Below, one piece after another: positions 39,243-51,479 of a DNA stretch of 64,000 nt. Source of the DNA: Pogonophryne albipinna (lineage: Eukaryota; Chordata; Actinopteri; Perciformes; Artedidraconidae); assembly GCA_028583405.1 (NCBI GenBank), contig JAPTMU010000037.1:382501-446500 (forward strand), given 5' to 3'. The position numbers and the translations under genes are program-made. Position 1 is the stretch's first letter, and every line of letters starts with the position of its first letter. The notes below the pieces were generated by a model. The model was given only the letters and a program-made list of their open reading frames with translations. It was not told the DNA's origin and did not search any database.

Positions 39243-41629
39243 GCTTGGCGCTGTGCACTGAGCCGTTTTGATGCACTCCCAGATAGAACCTTATACACTT
39301 GGACCTGTCAAAAGTATTACGTTGCTTTTAACAGGGTTGCTTTCATCTGGAGCGCTGCATCATAGAATGAACGCTGTGCTCTTATTCTGTGTCATTGAGG
39401 AGATCTGCTTCGTCTGTCCAAGAGGCAAAGATATGCCACAAAAGAAATGATTACATTTGTTTGAATCTTTTGCAGTATTCCCTCTCCTGGTTGATTCGAG
39501 AATCGTTATAACCTCGGAAAAAAAAGAAAATCACAATAGAACCTTTTCATTTATACCAGAACTCCACAACTCAATTGAATCAAACCAGTTGAAGGTGTTT
39601 TAATATACCGGAACGTTTGGGTTCACCTCTAAATCTTATTAAAAACGTAATTCAAACAGATATTTCAATCTAAATGTAAGTCCAATCTGAAGTAAAGCCT
39701 AACTTGTGATTGGCACAGCAATTATGGCATATTTGTTGGATTTGATTGAGTTTGTCCAAGAAGAGGATCACTCACGACGTGAGCGATGTTAGCGATATAA
39801 GCTGCTCTTGCTCTTCCATCAGGGGATATCTCGCAGCGCCAGTGGATTATATAGTTATATCATTTTCAAGAGGCATGACCGGATGGGAAAGTGTGTGAGA
39901 GCATGCACTGGCATCCTACCAGAATGAGTATTTGAGTATTACAGTTGTGTGAGCAAAACTGTCAGAGTACATGAACAGATATCCAGCAGGGTTTATCCAG
40001 GAAATCCACGCTACATATTGGGTTTCCTAAATCTGTCTCTCTGCGGCCATCTTGCTTGTGAGTTTCTGTGAAATTATGTAAATGAAAAAGTGAAATAGAG
40101 AAATGTTCAGGCCATGACAGGAACAGGGAAGTGCTTTTATATTTTCATTCATATCCAATCCAGGGACTTCCAGGTCAGTGGAAGTCTAACTAAACCTAGC
40201 CACAACTCTGTAAGTGTTGGAGTGCACAGCCTGTATTCCCCTGGGGTTCTGGTCTGAGAATAGATTCCTTGAACATAACATGCACGCTACACTGACTTGA
40301 ACAGTTCCAACTCATTTTGCTGAACTTTGTTCATGTGTGTAGCCTGGACCTGGCTGCAGAGCGACAGAGAGAACACTGTGTGTTCCTCATTGTCCAACCC
40401 CTGGAATGTGCTGACGATGCAGGGTTCACACCGGTTCAGTCACACTGTTGCACTCTTCACTCGTCCGCTGTCTCATGCTCGCACATATTTGTACACGCTA
40501 ACCTTTTGTCAGTGATGCAAAGTTTCTGGAGACCACACCAGGAGAAGTATTATCAGAGCCATGATAGAAAAGTACCACACCTCAAACCTATGAATAAGAC
40601 AGCGTGCGTGCGACGAGTTAACGTACATTTCACACAAGTACTCCCAAGTGCAGGGAGAGCGGAAGTCAAGTCAGATGAAAAACAAGCGAGGGGAAGGAGA
40701 GGGAGCGATATTTGAGATGAAAACAGCCTCTGTGTGTCTCGGGCACGCAGCCAAACAGCACAAGTGCCAAAGAGGGAAGCCATTGAAGTCAGAGCCACTG
40801 AACATATATTAATTCCCACCTTGTCTGCGAATGGAGAAGCAGAAAGGAATTAGGAACATGTGGAAGAATGGATTCTAGATAAAAAACAAATGTCTGAAAA
40901 GGAATAATCTGGCCGTGACTTACACACTGACCCAAAAGTAGATTCAACAAGCCATTGTTCAAAAGCCAACAAAGACGGCACTGAAAATAATAAATGTAAG
41001 ATGAAACAAAGAAAACTTTAGAATCATATTGTGGTAATAATCTCCAGGGTCAGTGAACTGTGTCAGAGCAGAGTCGATTGTGCCTTACTCCACCTTAAGT
41101 GATCATTCATAATGCAGGAGTGGCTCCAGCCTGTGATGTGTAGAGAACTGCAGATCAAATCCTTTCATTTTAATCAAACGGACAAATAAGTTGCATTATA
41201 TTTTCCCAACCAACCTACAGGTTTTAGTAAGACTTCAAATCAAATCCTAACCGTCATAAAAGGCCACGTGAAAAGAGGATGCAGACCAGACTAAATGCAG
41301 TGTTCCCAATATGCTTGACTGTGTTAAGGGAGCAGGCTAAACAGGGGAGAGAAATACAGAAAAGCAGAGACAGAGAACATTAATAAAACATGACTGCATG
41401 ATTTTCCAACCTCAAAGAGGCGAACACAGGAAGGCGCGCTCCCTGAGGTTCAGCGCAGGGTGAGGGAACAGTCATCTCTAACTAGCTCCACACTGCAGTG
41501 CTCTAGTTAAACTGGGGGCACAGCAGCGAGCTCTGATCACACATTTGCCTCCCTCCAACACAGACTTCATCTCTGTGCTTTTATTCATGGTGTTTCTGAT
41601 GCCTTCCTTTTTGTGTTCTTCTGCTGCAG
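39243..41629 (+). other. Non-coding region, nothing recognised
   Basis: Ordinary-looking sequence without long microsatellites. No exon, RNA gene or bounded transposon could be supported. Confidence 0.5.
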
Positions 41630-41691
41630 GCTGAAGGTGAAAGAAGCAGAGACTTCGGAGACGGATGAGAGTTTGGGTAGTTTGAAACAAG
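41630..41691 (+). other. Possible internal exon, gene unknown
   Basis: A strong acceptor (ttgtgttcttctgctgcag) and a strong donor (caag|gtgagg) bound 62 bp. Only one frame is open across it: LKVKEAETSETDESLGSLKQ, with a split codon at each end. The splice signals are good, but a 20-codon open frame is not rare by chance. No family recognised. Confidence 0.25.
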
Positions 41692-44529
41692 GTGAGGATG
41701 GTGAGGCATTCCACGTCTGCAGGGCTATTTAAAGAAGCCCAAACCATTGCATCAGCGCCTCTACTCCGTCTCGTTGCATGGCTTCCTATCAAGGATGTTT
41801 TAACACCGACACGGATACACACACACAAACACACAGCTTTTTTTAGCATTACAAATAAGCATATACCATTGTTTCAACCATCTGTTGGCAGCTAAGGTGG
41901 ACAGAGATCACACTGGTCACAGGTCTGACAACATTATGGTTTTTAATTGCAGGTATTTTAAATACATGGTATGGATGGTAAGCAGCAAGCAAAGTAATGG
42001 TGACTTTCTGTGACCGAGTCCAACTGCAGCGTCAATGAAAACTGAGCAGTTTGATTCATGTGACTATTCCTTTAAAAGCAACATATAAGTAACAAAATCA
42101 AACAGCCAACAGAAACACACGGTTCTGCCTGGTGCTCACGGAGAACATTCAACGCTGTCGGTGAGTTTGAGCTCTGACCAAACCATCGACCGTTGCATGT
42201 ACCCTGAGGGACGCCACACACAGACACAGACAGAGACACACACACACACTCCTCTGGAAACCATGCGCAGAGACATCTTTCCGTTCTGCACTCATGCAGG
42301 GCAGATAGCAGAACCACAGTCTGCGGGGGGGCTACAGCTCAGGCCTGGGACCCTCTGGCTGGACACGCCAGGACTCATTTCCTCAGACAGCAGATCAGCT
42401 GTGGTTCTTAAGGCTGCAATAAACATTCATTGCTGTCGGTGGGTTTACTTGAGAATAACTCACTGATCAATGAATGCAGACTGCGGTTCAAACCTCTCAG
42501 GAACCGGCTGGCCACGGGTTCAACAAGAGCAATGATGATAGCACAAACTGGATACAACGCGCTACACTGTGATGTGTAAAAGGTTATTTATGGACACTGG
42601 GCTGGTCAATCCGGGCAGTTGTGTTTAGTATACCGTTAACATTGAAATGCATTTGATCAAATAGTTACGTTCAGCTGTTCTTACTACATTTACGCTTTTA
42701 GAGTTAGGTTTTTCAAAAAGGGTCAGTCCATCCAAATAATGGTGATAAAAACATCATTTGTCCAGGATTAGAGTTGTTTATTTCGAGAGTTCCCATATAA
42801 TCAAAGTAAAAAATAATAAAATGTTCAGGTGCTCATACCCAAAAAGTCAATAGTAAAGACTGATTCAAGAAATACTGTGAGTAAGGAAACTTGAGGTGAT
42901 GCATTCTTTTTTTTATTCTGCAAGTCTCTTTTGTAATGAAAAGTAGCTGAGTATTGTTTTAAATGTGTACATGATTCTGGTTCAGCATGTTTCCCGCCAT
43001 GACCCATATGACAATTTCCATGACTTCTCTCAGAGAGCTTTTCAACACCAAGTGCGACCGCTTCACAACGTGTTGTGTTCTTGTTTGTTATCGCTTGAGC
43101 AGAAAAAACAAACACTGCAAATAAATGGTTAAAAAAGAGCGTTAATCCTGTCGGCTTTGTCTTATGACACTCCATTGTGATGTCCCTTCACTGTGCATGT
43201 CTACAACAAATCTCCAAACTGCATGATAGTCCAAGAAGAGAGGGATCTGTCGGGGCGCTTCAATCAGGCTGCGGGGGGGTGGCTGTACCTGGGACTTTGG
43301 TAATAACCAGACAGTGACCCACATGTACTATTATTAATATGTATTATTTTAAAAAGTGAAATAATCTGCGCCCTTGATTCTTGGAAAGTGAACCTCTTTG
43401 TGTAATCGGAGAAATAGGCATATGGAAATAATCCTGCAGTAACTGCTCTGTAAGGTTATATGAACATGCTGGAGGATTTCCCACACGCTGATGTTCTCCA
43501 GCCACAGCAGACCCAAGTTACTTTTCTTAAATGGGAAAGTGATGGAGAGGATGAAAACTACCCCGGTGGCTTCTGGTCTTCAGCTGTCTTTATACACACT
43601 CACATACTGTCACACAGCCAGGAAGACAGAGTCTATTATACTGTATTTATATACAATTATTATTTTAATGTCATCATTTAAATCATTTCAAGGGAAAATT
43701 ATTGGAAACCTCTAAACCTATATTTCTAGGAAATTCTGATCCCTAAAATCGGCAGCTTTGTAAAGCTCTGGAAACTTGTGATACATTGACTTTAAATGAA
43801 GGTTTAATGTAAAATAAGTGAATTATGACTTCATAAAATGTGGGCTTGTAGTGCAGCGGTATAGATGGAAACTGTTTGTTACATATATGAGCGCTACACA
43901 AAGTCTGCTTGTGTATCCCTGTGGAGTCAGGCTGTCATCACACACTGTGAACTTATAGGCTCTGACACTGGGAACGGCGTGACCTACTTCTGCCTGACCT
44001 GGAAACACTCCGCAGGCTGACCCGAGTCTCATGCCAACGCCAATGGCGTCAGGCGAGAGAAAAAGAGACAGTTTATCACATCTAGGCTAATCATACATGA
44101 TTAAAGGCTCAAATGAAAGAAAAGGAAGCATGGAGGTCAGCAGACACTCTGCAGCACTAACGCCATGTTCAGAGTGCACACGGCTGGCGGAGCAAATGGA
44201 GAGGAAAGTCAAATCAAAAGAGGAGAAGGCTATGAGGGGCATTTCATTCTTCACCATCTGTACATACCTGAGAGAAACACAGCTCTTACTAACAGCAACA
44301 TCTACTTTCAAAACACAACAAAGAAACTAGAGGGGTCTGAAGCGGGGAAAGGGACTGCCCTGAGGAGCATTACAATTGGTGATCTTAAATGACTTTTGGA
44401 GCCAGCCATATAAAGTCAGCCCGGTTATGTGAGGACAAAGAAAAGGCATGTGCTGAGCTGCAGCCAAGTACTTCCATATGGGTGTTGAGTTCACTGGGTC
44501 CAGGTGGCACTGGGAGCATCACATGTAGG
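41692..44529 (+). other. Non-coding region, nothing recognised
   Basis: No feature that can be supported. A 73-residue frame at 43460-43681 (MNMLEDFPHADVLQPQQTQV and on) lacks splice signals and is not recognised. Confidence 0.45.
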
Positions 44530-44681
44530 CAGGGGCGCCGCCAGGGATTCTGGGCCCCATGAAAAGATAATCACATTGGTTACTTCAAAAAAAAATCTTA
44601 ATGTTCTAAAATGGTTTGGGCCCCTGTCAGTCACGAGCCCTTAGAATCGTCCTAACTTTTCACCCCCTTATGGCGCCCCTG
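44530..44681 (+). mobile_element. 152-bp hAT-type MITE
   Basis: Inverted ends caggggcgcc and ggcgcccctg-type. Perfect 8-bp target duplication catgtagg at 44522-44529 and 44682-44689. Confidence 0.88.
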
Positions 44682-44689
44682 CATGTAGG

Positions 44690-45474
44690 TCCTGCATGGA
44701 CCTACTGCCCCCCCGTGGCCTGGAACGTGCAGTGCTGCAGGGGTCCGGCTGCTGAGCTGATACACAGGGGGGGTTACATAACAGATACATGTTCATGAAA
44801 CTACATTTTCTTCAAAGACATCATTTCTTTCAAATGAATACATTTCCTGGTGTATCATATTTAGCTTATAACTTGACACATGTCCTACATTTATTATCAA
44901 TCTGAAAATGGAACACAAAAAAGTAGTTGTATATATATAAAATGTATTATTCAGTCTATGCCCACTGAATACATCTCCCAAGAGCTCCTTCAAATGTAGG
45001 GAAGCTGTGTAGCTGTAGTCGGAGGAAAACGTCCTGTCCCAGCTGCTAAAGATTCACCATTGAACAGAGGCAGCCACTAAAGACCCCTGATAACCCTTTG
45101 GTCATCCGTGTAGTTGGACTTAATGGTGGGGAGGGGGTCAGGTCAGCTCAGAGCTGACGGGAGGAGGAGCCATGGAGGCCAAACGTGTCCCAATACAGAG
45201 AACTAACCGGTTTATTATGAAGGATAGGACTTATTTGCTTCTAGGTACTTGAATTAAACTTTTTATAAAGAAGCACACAAGCCTAACAAATCATTGACAT
45301 CAGGTATGAGGTAGTGAAAACTTAACTTCTTGATTCCAAAGGGTTGTGTAAAGGAATAAGTGTGCAACTACAGCTTTTATAAACTTTTTAATGAATGTTA
45401 CCACCCAAGCGAGCTCCATGGCTGCACAGGACTCTGCACTCTAATAGGTTTAGAACCCTATGAACCTCTAATCA
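44690..45474 (+). other. Non-coding region, nothing recognised
   Basis: Between the small MITE and the second hAT BED element. Nothing supported. Confidence 0.5.
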
Positions 45475-45482
45475 ATACCCAA

Positions 45483-46591
45483 TAGGGGTGTAACGGTATA
45501 CGTACCCGTACCGAAATTATTCGGTACGGGCCCTTCGGTTCGGTACACGTGTGTACCGAAGTGTACCGAACGAATATAACGTTAAACGTAAAGAATTGAA
45601 AACGTGAAAAACTTTTTGGAAGTAATCTCAGGTGCTGCGTCGCAGCGTTTGAGTAGCATGTTCCTGCAGCCCATGCTGCGGGAACGCAGCGTTCAGTGCA
45701 ATTTCAACGCGTCATAGAGCGACCAAGTCATTTCATTGGACGAGAGGCATACTATGAGAGCTGGTCACAGGGATGCGTTCATATTTAGTCAGTAATTTGA
45801 GGAACTGTCGAAATGGCGAACGCAGATAAAGTTGAGCTCGAAAATCCTCCAGCATCATTTTAAGTCTCCGGTTTGGGAACATTTTGGTTTCGCAGTTACG
45901 TACAAGGATGACGGACAAAGACAGGTGGACTGAACCAAAGCTGTTTGTCGCCATTGTTCAACTACAATTGGTTACGCGGCTGGCAATACATCAGACTTGC
46001 ACACTCATTTGAAAAGGCATCACCCGAACGTGAATATCACCGGTACCAAAAGAAAAAAGACTGAAGTGCAAACCCAACTCCCGCTAGCATTTAAGCCTCC
46101 ACCACTCGCAACAAGTTCAGACCGAGCCAAAGCTATTACAAACGCCAAATATCCTTATGTTGCCATGTTAGCAAAGCGCTACCTGGCTGTATCTGCTACC
46201 TCTGTCCCTAGAGAGGGTGTTCTCCACAGCAGGAGACATTGTTAGTGCCAGCAGATCTGCCCTTTCAGCAAGCAATGTGGACAAGTTCATTTTTCTTTCA
46301 AAAAATTACAAGCAAGTCCTAATGTCAAACTGGCTGCTTAGGTACTAGTAGAGTACAAATACAGATTATTTCAGTTCATCAAAATGCTGCACCTTAATGT
46401 TTATTTTATTATATTTTGTATTTATTTGAGTGAATACATTATTCACAGTTTAATAATAATTTTTAAAAAACTAAAAATATTTAATGTTGTGATAATTTTT
46501 TCTGCTGTACCGAAAACGTACCGAACCGAACAGTGACCTAAAAACCGAGGTACGTACCGAACCGAAATGTTTGTGAACCGTTACACCCCTA
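45483..46591 (+). mobile_element. Non-autonomous hAT element with BED-finger remnant, copy 2
   Basis: Same family and ends as 433-1491. Perfect 8-bp target duplication atacccaa (45475-45482 and 46592-46599). It is 1109 bp, ~50 bp longer than copy 1. The BED-finger frame starts at the equivalent ATG (~45813) but has a stop soon after from an inserted base (catcattttaag), so it is decayed. It keeps the KRKKTEVQTQLPLAFKPP spacer and the AKRYLAVSATSVP part of the C-terminal domain. Confidence 0.93.
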
Positions 46592-46599
46592 ATACCCAA

Positions 46600-47859
46600 T
46601 GAATGACCTTCTGCACGTTAATGAAGATGGTCATGGATTTTAGAGAGTCAAGGAGAGAAAAATGTACTTTCTCATTTTTAGATATTAAAGTTGATGTGGA
46701 GTCATCCAAAGAACCTGAGTTAAAAACAGCTGTTGCAACTCAACTATTTGGCCCCTGACCTGGGTTTTTTTGGTCACTGAATGGGGGTCTCTGAATTCCC
46801 ACCCCTGTCGGGGCATTTACAAGCCCAGGGAGCCATGCCTCAGCCCCCCATGACCCCCGCGTCACCCTTGCCCAGTGCATGCACCGAGTCCTCCCGCAGG
46901 AGAGCAGGGCAGCGAGTGGCCGGGCCGCGAGCCCACCTCGTCAAGTTTACAACCCAATCAGGCTCAGCCTCATAAATCCACACCTCCTCCTGCAGCACGC
47001 AACAATGCTGGCCATTCACTGTGTGTGCAGGTTTAATAGTTCCTCTCCGGCTTCCTTCCACTTCTTAGCGACCCCACCCCACCTCCTTTCTCCTCTCACA
47101 ACTTTATAGAGGGAGCAGTGAGAAAGCCCTGGCCGGAGCAGAGCTGCACACAATCAGGTCAGCGCAGAGTCACGGCGAGGTCAGCGCTTTCTGAACTATG
47201 TCCGACCTATGACCCCCCCATGGTGCCACCTGGTGCTGAGATGGCAGCCAGGGGAGTCCCGAGTGAACTTCGCCTGAACCTGGAACTTAACATTGGACCA
47301 CTGCCTCACCCCTGGCCCTTTGCTCCCTGTTTCCTCCGGGCCAAGAGCCGCACATTTCTAAAATGTTTACATCTGACATTTTAGCATATAACCATGACGA
47401 GAGCCACTTTTGCTGATGGCAAGAGAGAGCTTTTTTTTAGAGGTAATGTTGTCATTACCCACATCTAGACAGACTGAGGATATCATATGGAAAATAGAAA
47501 ACTAAAACATGCAGTTTTCTACCTAACGCAGGAAACAATTAATAAACTCAAAATTAAACTCATACGCACACACACACACTTTTTCCACGTTATTGCCTAA
47601 GAGTCAGCTGCTTTATTATTATTGAGTTTATACTCCCCTCTTGTGGATTGAACAGGATATGATAACTCATTCAATGAAGTTACAGCGCGTTACTTAACCA
47701 CCAGATGGAGCTACTATTCAACAAGTGTTTTATTGTCAGACTGTAATATATTGGAGGCAGTCAGTGCCACATGGCAACCCAGTGACTACAGCAGTTCACT
47801 TACATTCACTGAAAACCTACAGTTCCCATCTGAGAATAAAGAAATGCTTTTCAACTCAC
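46600..47859 (+). other. Non-coding region with GC-richer blocks
   Basis: Blocks at ~46790-46960 and ~47110-47350 are GC-richer and look less repetitive than their surroundings. They could be conserved non-coding sequence, which cannot be tested here. Confidence 0.35.
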
Positions 47860-47907
47860 CCATGCTGTCGTTCCGCTCAGACTCCAGTTGATGGTCGGTG
47901 TAAAAGC
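47860..47907 (-). other. Possible 48-bp microexon, gene unknown
   Basis: Read on the - strand, a polypyrimidine tract (tttgcccctcctcccccag) with a branch-like ctaac ~25 bases before the junction leads into 48 bp. These end at the consensus donor g|gtgagt. The length is a multiple of three. In phase 1 it reads GFYTDHQLESERNDSM, hydrophilic as in many neural microexons; phase 0 is also open. No family recognised. Confidence 0.35.
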
Positions 47908-48269
47908 CTGGGGGAGGAGGGGCAAATGTTAGCTGCTGGAGAAAGTCAGATACAACTTGTCAACACTGTAGACACAATAAACATTTGACAGTTTAAAGAT
48001 ACATATTACGTGGAGACGAGCAGCGAAATAAGAAAGGGGCTTCTTTCTATTCATATGCAATTACACAACACAAGTATGTGTCAGATTGGATCAGGAATAT
48101 TTGAACAAACAATGCATGGCATGATTAACCAGGGCAAACAGGAGGATAAAAAGACCTTTCTGACAAAATATCTCAAGATACAGGAAGTAAACGTGGAACC
48201 AAAAGTCCCCTCTCCCCCACATCTGAGGCACTTTGGATTAAGGCTGCACAAACATCAACCATGGATGTA

Positions 48270-48331
48270 TAATATTACATTACATGTCATTTGTTAGACG
48301 CTTTTATCCAAAGCGACTTACATACTCAATA
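48270..48331 (+). repeat. Left half of an older interspersed repeat, interrupted by a hAT element
   Basis: The words ttgttagacgcttttatcc and aaagcgacttac are those of a repeat widespread in teleost genomes. It continues after the inserted element at 49083-49205. Confidence 0.7.
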
Positions 48332-48339
48332 CTGTGGAC

Positions 48340-49082
48340 TAGGGATGCTCCGATCGATCGGTCACCGATCGAGATCGGCCGATACTCACTCTCTACCGAT
48401 CGATCGGTGCTCTCTAAACATGCCGATTGCGAGAGCCGATCGCATAACGTAAAATACATGACACTTTTCTCTGTGTGCGGCAAAACAAGCTCGCCAAAAT
48501 GGCTTCACCGGTCTGGCAGTATTTCAAGGTGTCCGAAAAAGACAGTAAAATAGCGGAATGCAACGTGTGTGAAGCAGAAATCCTGCAGCTCCGCCCGCTG
48601 TGACGGACCGGTAAGCGGAGCGAAACACACAAGAGTTAGACCTAACACACTTAGCTATTTTATCTACCTCTGGAACAAGCTAAACTAGTCATTATAAATA
48701 TATTTATTCTTCACTGTCGGGTCACTCATTACTGGATCAGTGAGCTGCATGAGATACTGACAGGCTGTCAGGAGAGAGAGAGAGAGGGGGAGAGAGGGAG
48801 AGAGAGCGCTTCCACTCATTTCTCCCGTGTTATTATCCAAAGTGAATGTAAACTTGAATAATGTACATCATTTGAATGTAATAATTAAGTTGATTGTTGT
48901 TTGTGGAAGCTCCAGTGAATGAGCCCCATTAACTGAGTTTTAAACATCAATTTAAATGGAAGATTTAAAGTGATGTTTAAATCTTCCATTTAGGCCCCGC
49001 CCACTTGATCGGATCGGCGATCGGTATCGGCCGATACCGATTCCGGCGATCGGCCCCGAAATTGGCGATCGGAGCATCCCTA
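48340..49082 (+). mobile_element. hAT element with decayed BED finger, nested in an older repeat
   Basis: Inverted ends tagggatgctccgatcg and cgatcggagcatcccta. Perfect 8-bp target duplication ctgtggac (48332-48339, 49083-49090). The inside starts a BED-finger frame at ~48499, MASPVWQYFKVSEKDSKIAE then CNVC, which stops after ~34 residues. The segment 48713-48860 is shared with the element at 22436-23265. Confidence 0.92.
48499..48603 (+). pseudogene. hAT transposase fragment: start of a BED finger
   Basis: MASPVWQYFKVSEKDSKIAE, then CNVCEAEIL and a stop. The W..F.....D...A.C..C pattern is the first half of a BED zinc finger. The His pair and everything after are missing. Confidence 0.75.
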
Positions 49083-49205
49083 CTGTGGACAATCCCCACA
49101 GGAGCAATTTGGGGTGAAGTGTCTCAGGGACACAACAACATGCTGACTGCAGTGGGACTCGAACTTGCTATCCCCTGATTCGAAGTCCATCACTAGTGCT
49201 GCATA
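49083..49205 (+). repeat. Right half of the interrupted interspersed repeat
   Basis: The words ggagcaatttggggtgaagt, gtctcagggacacaaca and gtgggactcgaacttgct complete the teleost repeat begun at 48270. The last word resembles a reversed tRNA B-box region, as in tRNA-derived SINEs. Confidence 0.65.
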
Positions 49206-50202
49206 CCTGGACTCACATTCAGGTTCAGGTCCGGACTCAAGTCCAGAGGTTCAGGTCCGGACTTATAAGTCCGGACCTGAACCCATGGCTTGTGTCAAGT
49301 TGTGTGAGTAACTAAAGTGAACTTATTGTGAGCTAATTATCAATTGAAAATAAACTCATAATCAACTCAAATTCAAACTAGTCAGGTTTATTGTGCTCCA
49401 ACTTGTGTCTACATTTCTCTACAAAGTACAAATGTAAAAAAAAAACTTTTTGCCACTTAGTCTACAAATGACTTATGACAGCAACTACAGTGAACTACTA
49501 CAAAGTTCAAACATTTATTTCATTTACCAAACTAAAGTAACCAAACAGTCCCTGAGCTGACTGAGCCTAAATCCCTAAAACTTTGCTGAAAGGTAGAGTG
49601 TAGAGTAGACTATACGCATTACACTGTTACACCTACTATACAGTATACACTGTAGTGGCTGAACAGTCAGAGTGTACTGTCTGTACACCATGTCTTTTCT
49701 ACAACTCTACATGTGTACATTATACAGTACATACTACATACATAGTGATATACATACATACATACTGTTAGAAATTAAAATCAATGTTGATATGGCGTAA
49801 TTTGAATTAAATACACTATTTAATTAAAATCTGTTTTATTCTGAAAAAACCGGAAGTTCACACTATTAACTTAATACTTTTATTCTGAAAATTCTTCACC
49901 TCCGGTTAGCATTAGCATGTGGCGAAATGCTACGTTTTCAAACCGTGAATCGAAGGTGAAATGACATGTTGTACACTGAGCACACTGGGATTAGCACTCA
50001 TTTATTGACGCTGAATAACGTTTATCAGGGAATGTTTAAATAACCACGGACACCAGAATGATGTAATTTAGCAACAGAAAAAGACAGGAATTGCATTGGA
50101 ACCGCCCCCCGACGACGCCGGCCAATAGGAGAAGACCTCAGATGACAACAGGAAGAGCAAGCCAAGAATTGATCTCTTCTACCTGCTGACCTGGGTGTCA
50201 CT
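49206..50202 (+). other. AT-rich non-coding region with a small palindrome
   Basis: A near-perfect palindrome of aggttcaggtccggact and its complement lies at ~49236-49275, preceded by related ggttcaggtccggactc. It may be the end of an unidentified transposon. Nothing else supported. Confidence 0.45.
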
Positions 50203-50763
50203 GTCACTACCCGATCCGTCCCCCTGCCCGATCGGTACTGCGCATGTGCGAGATGGTCCGCCATATTGGACAACTCCGGACGGCAACCCAAGTTGGACAT
50301 TTGACACAGTGGCTTTTAGCAAAGCTCAAAAAGAAAACTCGAGAGAGATGAGTTATTGTTATTACAACGTGACTTCACTAATATTTAACAACTCTTTTTA
50401 TTGGGTTCTTTTATTTGGGGTTAAGTACATTGTCAGAATAAGTGAGAAATGGATTTAACTTCTGTTAGACAGCTATCATGCTGAATAAATATTTACTGTG
50501 AATGTATACAAAAATGTATGGCATATGGCTGTCTAACAGAAGTTAAATCCACTTCTCACTTATTCTGACAATGTACTTAACCCCAAATAAAATACGCGTT
50601 GTAATAACAATAACTCATCTCTCTCGAGTTTTCTTTTTGAGCTTTGCTAAAAGCCACTGTGTCAAGTGTCCATCTTGGGTTGCCGTCCGGAGTTGTCCAA
50701 TATGGCGGACCATCTCGCACATGCGCAGTACCGATCGGGCAGGGGGACGGATCGGGTAGTGAC
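50203..50763. mobile_element. Foldback palindrome: 271-bp and 236-bp arms, 54-bp spacer
   Basis: Left arm 50203-50473 and right arm 50528-50763 are reverse complements, apart from a ~35-bp extra piece in the left arm. Matching words include gtcactacccgatccg / cggatcgggtagtgac and aacttctgttagacagc / gctgtctaacagaagtt. Both arms are open in the same frame over ~50 codons (PDPSPCPIGTAHVRDGPPYW), which reflects their duplication and not a gene. Confidence 0.9.
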
Positions 50764-51425
50764 ACTGGGCCAAGCCCCCAGGAAGTGCGCCGGACTCAGA
50801 TGAAAATATTCGTGCTGGCCAAACGGCGGTACTACACTTCCGTTTGGTTGCCAGGCCCGGAAACACTTTTTCCCGTTGACATGGGGAAAGAGTGATCTGT
50901 AAATCGTTGGATAATTTTTTTTAAACTAAATAAACTACCCAGTATGAACACTTGTATAGCCCTTATTAAAAACATTCGTTCCTCAAGTTGTAATAATGTG
51001 CTAATAACGTTATTCTGAGAGTTATTTCCCTCTGCATTATGAACGCGTATCTAACCCACGGGACCGCGCCGCCCGGCACGTTCATGTTACGTGTCCCGAC
51101 CAATCAGAGCACACTGTGCTCACAGGGAGGGTGGGGGCTGGAGCTATTGGAGCTACTACGAGCCGTTAAAGGCAGAGAGTGAAATTCAGTGAATACAATA
51201 CACGTAGTTTACAGAGATGCTGTTTGAGAAACCAATGTGAGTTGCGTTTATCTTTACCCATGGATGCACAATAAGAACGGACCCATATCGTCTTACTGCC
51301 ACCCCACGGAGCTGTAATAATGGATATATTGCACATGTTTGCTGTAATTCATTATCATACTACATGGGCTGTATGATTCAATCTTGTTCCGTAAATGTTG
51401 TATTAAATAAAGTTAATATTGTGTG

Positions 51426-51477
<52 letters not shown>
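50764..51477 (+). other. Flank of the foldback element, then AT-rich sequence
   Basis: 50767-50960 shares ccgtttgg, actttttcccgttgacatgg-type and aaataaactacccagtatga words with 28795-28830 and 53770-53950. A short (TA)n(CA)n tract at 51423-51475 is the insertion site of the Tc1 element. Confidence 0.5.

Positions 51478-51479
<2 letters not shown>

Noticed and set aside
37755..39365. Frames of more than 450 residues crossing the gap
   Set aside because: They are mostly undefined residues from the 1000 Ns plus GGA-repeat translation.
43460..43681. 73-residue frame MNMLEDFPHADVLQPQQTQV
   Set aside because: No splice signals or recognisable family. The downstream part becomes Tyr/Ile-rich, as in AT-rich non-coding DNA.
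50195..50765. Matching 60-85 residue frames on both strands (PDPSPCPIGTAHVRDGPPYW)
   Set aside because: The same DNA arm read twice because of the palindrome. No start context or gene structure.
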